The notes under the pieces are model-generated. The model saw only the letters and a program-made list of their open reading frames with translations. It had not been told where the DNA came from and made no database searches. The translations under genes and the position numbers were made by a program. Source: Chitinophagales bacterium (GTDB lineage: Bacteria; Bacteroidota; Bacteroidia; Chitinophagales; UBA2359). From it: a DNA stretch of 64,000 bases. The stretch covers positions 3,534,001-3,598,000 of the forward strand of contig JAWKLZ010000001.1 in the NCBI GenBank assembly GCA_041392475.1, given 5' to 3'. Positions 61,246 to 64,000 of the stretch are shown one piece after another (positions within the stretch are counted from its first letter, which is position 1; each line of letters begins with the position of its first letter).

Positions 61246-61580
61246 CTGAACACAGAGGCACAGAGTTTTTTTACTTGTATTGATGTAAAATTGAACACAG
61301 AGGTACGGAGACACAGAGTTTTTTTACTTGTATTGATGTGAAATTGAACACAGAGGTACGGAGACACAGAGTTTTTACTTGTATTGATGTGAAATTGAAC
61401 ACAGAGGTACGGAGACACAGAGTTTTTTTACTTGTATTGATGTAAAATTGAACACAGAGGTACAGAGACACAGAGTTTTTTTACTTGTATTGATGTAAAA
61501 TTGAACACAGAGGTACAGAGACACAGAGTTTTTTTACTTGTATTGATGTGAAATTGAACACAGAGGCACAGAGTTTTTTT
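61246..61580 (+). repeat. TGAACACAGAGG tandem array, 7 copies
   Basis: Seven units starting at about 61246, 61291, 61344, 61395, 61448, 61501 and 61554, most 51-53 bp: TTGAACACAGAGGTACGGAG + ACACAGAG + T-run + ACTTGTATTGATGTGAAA. It begins 19 bp upstream of the hydratase ATG and points away from that gene. The rest of the gap to 61755 contains nothing else. Confidence 0.93.
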
Positions 61581-61755
61581 TAGTAAAATACAAATATTTA
61601 AATTTTTTATTTCCAAACTACTCCTCAAAATTCGCCAATGTCTCTATGTTCAGTTTTTCGATTCAATTATTATCAAGCCTTAGAACATTGATAAAGTTTT
61701 ACTTCAACAAAAAGCCTCTCTCAGTTCAATTCTAATCCAAGCAAACTCAAAAAAT

Positions 61756-61782
61756 CTCCGTGTTTCCGTGCCTCTGTGTTCA
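61756..61782 (-). repeat. Single TGAACACAGAGG repeat at the carboxylase stop
   Basis: On the minus strand, TGAACACAGAGGCACGGAAAC begins at 61782, where its TGA is the stop codon of the carboxylase gene. Confidence 0.8.
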
Positions 61783-63768
61783 ATCTCCTTCTGTGTCTCT
61801 TAACTTCAACAGCAAAAATCCAGCCTCCACACTCACCCCTTCCGTCACATAAATCTCCTCAACCACACCATCTTCCACCGCTTCAATCGTGTTTTCCATT
61901 TTCATCGAAGACAAAATCACCAAACCTTCTCCACTCTTCACCGACTGCCCTTCCGCCACCAAAATCTTCACAATCTGCGAAGGCATTGGAGCCTCATAAC
62001 CGCCCTTCGCCTTCTCGACCACCTTTGCAGGAAAACGCTCTTTTTCAACCAAATGAACGTTGCCGATTTGCTCATTATGCACAAAAAAGTCATTGCCATT
62101 TTGTACCACACTAAAAGCATATTGCAGTCCGTCAATCTCCAATCGAAGCCCTTTGTCGTTTCCTTCAATCAATTGAAGTGAATAAGTGTTTTCGCTCACA
62201 AAAAACTGAAAAATATCCTTTTGATAGCGGTATTTCACTTTCCATTCCTTCTCACCAATCAAATACGTTTCTTGTTGATAATCATTGAAGTTGTTGCGCC
62301 AACCAGAAGGAACAGACCGCAGTAGGGTTCTCGATTTATCCCTTTGCAGCCATGCACTTACACAAGCAGTCATTGCAGCAAAATCATAGTCGGTTTGGCT
62401 TTTTAATGACGTTGCAGAAAGGTCAATTTTGTTTTGGATGAAATGTGTATCATATTTTCCTATTTGAAAATCACTGTTCTCCAACAATTGTAGCAGAAAA
62501 TCTTGGTTAGTAGTCATACCCATACAGACCAAATTCCGCAAAACGTATTGCATTTTTCGGTGGGCTGCCGCACGACTATTGTCCCACACAATGAGTTTGG
62601 CAATCATGGGGTCGTAAAAAATCGAAATTTTGGAGCCGTCTTGTATCGCTGTTTCGATTCGCAAACCCTCCACTTTGGGGGCTTCAAAACGTTGAATCGT
62701 GCCTGTGACGGGTAAAAAATCGTTGCCTGCGTCTTCGGCATATAGGCGCACTTCAATGGCATAACCTCGCCCTTTGACTTCCTCTTGACGGACAGCAAGC
62801 GGCAAACCTTGTGCGGATTGGATTTGCATTTGCACCAAATCCAATCCCGTAATTTCTTCGGTAACAGGATGTTCTACTTGAAGGCGGGTATTGACTTCCA
62901 AGAAATAAAAGTCTTGTGTGGTATCGTCAAAAATGAACTCGACCGTTCCTGCATTGTCGTACTGCAATACTTTTGCAGCCTTGACCGCCGCTTCTCCCAT
63001 ACGCTTCCGCAAATCCTCGTCCATGATAGGAGAAGGGCTTTCTTCAATCACTTTTTGGTAGCGTCTTTGAATGGTACATTCTCGCTCCAATAAGTGAATC
63101 GCATTGCCGTGTTGGTCGCCAAAGATTTGAAATTCAATGTGTCGCCCCGAAGCCACGTATTTTTCGACAATCAACTCATCGTCGCCAAAAGCATTTTGGG
63201 ACTCTCGTTTGGCAGCTTCAATTGCTCCTTCAATCTCGGATGCTTTGTGGACTATTCGCATTCCTTTTCCGCCACCTCCTGCGGTTGCTTTGAGTAAAAC
63301 GGGAAAACCGATTTCGATGGCTGCCTTGGTCAATGTTTCGAGGCTTTGGTCTGCTCCCTGATAACCTGGCACGATGGGAACACCGTGTTTTTGCATCAAT
63401 GTTTTGGCTTGTGACTTAGAACCCATTGCAGCGATAGCGGCAGGGTGAGGGCCAATAAAAATAATGCCTTCTTCGGCGCATTTCTCCGCAAAACCTACAT
63501 TTTCGGACAGAAAACCATAACCTGGGTGAATGGCATTTGCGCCTGTTTTTTTGGCTGTTTGAAGGATTTTGTTTTGGTCGAGGTAAGATTTTGCAGGGCT
63601 GCTTTCACCAATAAAAACTGCTACATCTGCCTGAGCGACAAAGGGTGCATTGCGGTCTGCCTCCGAAAATACGGCAACGCTTTTGATGCCCATTTTGCGG
63701 CAAGTGTGAATCACTCTGGAAGCAATTTCTCCACGGTTGGCAATGAGAATGGTGTTGATAGGTCGCAT
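61780..63768 (-). CDS. Biotin-dependent acyl-CoA carboxylase, alpha subunit
   Basis: 662 residues from the ATG at 63768 (MRPINTILIANRGEIASRV). The biotin carboxylase domain fills about 1-450 (ATP-binding KATAGGGGKGMR, LERECTIQRRYQKVIEESPSP, FLEVNTRLQVEHPVTEEITG). A connecting region leads to the C-terminal biotinyl domain with ILSSMKMENTIEA, where the Lys is biotinylated. It resembles MCC/PCC alpha subunits; with the hydratase next to it, a leucine-type 3-methylcrotonyl-CoA carboxylase is a plausible guess. The carboxyltransferase subunit is not in the window. Confidence 0.92.
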   Translation of the reverse strand: MRPINTILIANRGEIASRVIHTCRKMGIKSVAVFSEADRNAPFVAQADVAVFIGESSPAKSYLDQNKILQTAKKTGANAIHPGYGFLSENVGFAEKCAEEGIIFIGPHPAAIAAMGSKSQAKTLMQKHGVPIVPGYQGADQSLETLTKAAIEIGFPVLLKATAGGGGKGMRIVHKASEIEGAIEAAKRESQNAFGDDELIVEKYVASGRHIEFQIFGDQHGNAIHLLERECTIQRRYQKVIEESPSPIMDEDLRKRMGEAAVKAAKVLQYDNAGTVEFIFDDTTQDFYFLEVNTRLQVEHPVTEEITGLDLVQMQIQSAQGLPLAVRQEEVKGRGYAIEVRLYAEDAGNDFLPVTGTIQRFEAPKVEGLRIETAIQDGSKISIFYDPMIAKLIVWDNSRAAAHRKMQYVLRNLVCMGMTTNQDFLLQLLENSDFQIGKYDTHFIQNKIDLSATSLKSQTDYDFAAMTACVSAWLQRDKSRTLLRSVPSGWRNNFNDYQQETYLIGEKEWKVKYRYQKDIFQFFVSENTYSLQLIEGNDKGLRLEIDGLQYAFSVVQNGNDFFVHNEQIGNVHLVEKERFPAKVVEKAKGGYEAPMPSQIVKILVAEGQSVKSGEGLVILSSMKMENTIEAVEDGVVEEIYVTEGVSVEAGFLLLKLRDTEGD

Positions 63769-63782
63769 TTTTGTTTGTTTTA

Positions 63783-63812
63783 TTGAACACAGAGGCTCGG
63801 AGGCACAGAGGT
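63783..63812 (+). repeat. TGAACACAGAGG repeat upstream of the carboxylase
   Basis: TTGAACACAGAGGCTCGGAG then GCACAGAGG, starting 15 bp upstream of the carboxylase ATG and pointing away from it, so the gene is bracketed by outward-facing copies. Confidence 0.85.
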
Positions 63813-63881
63813 TTTTATTTTTCAATATTGACCACAAATATAGGGAAAATTAGGCGATATTGACTAATTATTTTATTCAAT

Positions 63882-63970
63882 GAAACTTTGCCAACAATTT
63901 CCAATTTTGGCAACAGTTGAGTGATGCCCGTTCAACTTCTGGCAAGGTCTCCAATCGTTGTCAAAGTTTC
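63882..63970. repeat. Complete palindromic GCCAA-family element
   Basis: The 89-bp element has ends GAAACTTTGCCAAC and (inverted) GAAACTTTGACAAC, 13 of 14 matching. The middle reads TTTCCAATTTTGGCAACAGT and TTCAACTTCTGGCAAGGTC. The family is the filler of the gaps at 57.2, 58.1 and 58.7 kb, and a partial copy follows clpB. Confidence 0.85.
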
Positions 63971-64000
63971 TCTATTTCATGCTTTTAATCGCTCCAACAC

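Noticed and set aside
61224..61628. Repetitive minus-strand frames (VQFHINTSKK repeats)
   Set aside because: Produced by the 53-bp tandem array; no start, promoter or real composition.

Overview
The window looks like chromosomal DNA of a Bacteroidota bacterium, most like the Saprospiria/Lewinella-type gliding lineages. The evidence is two type IX secretion (T9SS) type A C-terminal sorting domains and one gliding-associated (CHU_C, type B) C-terminus, a BtuB/BtuG-like surface pair, TAnnTTTG-type -7 promoter boxes with no obvious Shine-Dalgarno sequences, AT-rich intergenic DNA, and many lineage-typical proteins of unknown function. No tRNA or rRNA gene was seen. The first gene is cut by the left edge.

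Layout. 1-2.5 kb: an edge-truncated gene, a single-domain response regulator, lipA, and a 229-bp MITE-like element with a perfect 8-bp target duplication. 2.7-5 kb: a tail-spike-like small protein and a PKD/T9SS protein. 5-6.4 kb: the rpsF-rpsR-rplI ribosomal operon (minus strand), with a strong terminator and a promoter region shared divergently with a MacB-type permease. 8-12 kb: a membrane protein, a DUF234-type ATPase and lpdA. 12.05-13.43 kb: an insertion sequence whose transposase carries one in-frame stop. 13.5-19 kb: the F1Fo ATP synthase operon atpB-E-F-H-A-G (minus strand; beta and epsilon genes absent). 19-26 kb: two lipoproteins, then a three-gene phosphorelay group (receiver; REC-PAS-HisK-REC-HPt hybrid kinase; receiver) and an orphan IS1-like zinc-finger/HTH protein. 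26-30 kb: trkA-trkH potassium uptake. 30-34.5 kb: a large CHU_C surface protein and an ALDH7-like dehydrogenase with a palindromic putative operator.

34.5-37 kb is an accessory cassette of four genes joined by three successive ATGA stop/start overlaps: a HipA-like kinase, a DUF3037-like protein, a 66-aa protein and a 203-aa protein. It is the best candidate in the window for an undescribed multi-gene system. A glycosyltransferase and clpB follow. 41-46 kb holds small accessory modules: a membrane protein/XRE regulator pair, a NADAR-domain protein, and a nucleotidyltransferase overlapping a small helical protein with an RxxxxH motif. 45.5-49 kb carries a btuG-like/btuB-like pair and a divergent MarR regulator. 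49-55 kb has a TIR-domain protein, proteins of unknown function, an isolated 46-aa KGG peptide gene with its own -7 box and terminator, a second MITE-like element and a decayed DUF234 ATPase remnant.

55-64 kb is a minus-strand acyl-CoA/catabolic block: an acyl-CoA dehydrogenase fused to an SCP2 domain, a PECR-like reductase, a thioesterase, a BKACE enzyme, an enoyl-CoA hydratase and a biotin-dependent carboxylase alpha subunit. Its intergenic gaps are filled by two repeat families. One is a palindromic element with GAAACTTTGCCAAC ends. The other begins TGAACACAGAGG, and its TGA is itself the stop codon of several genes.
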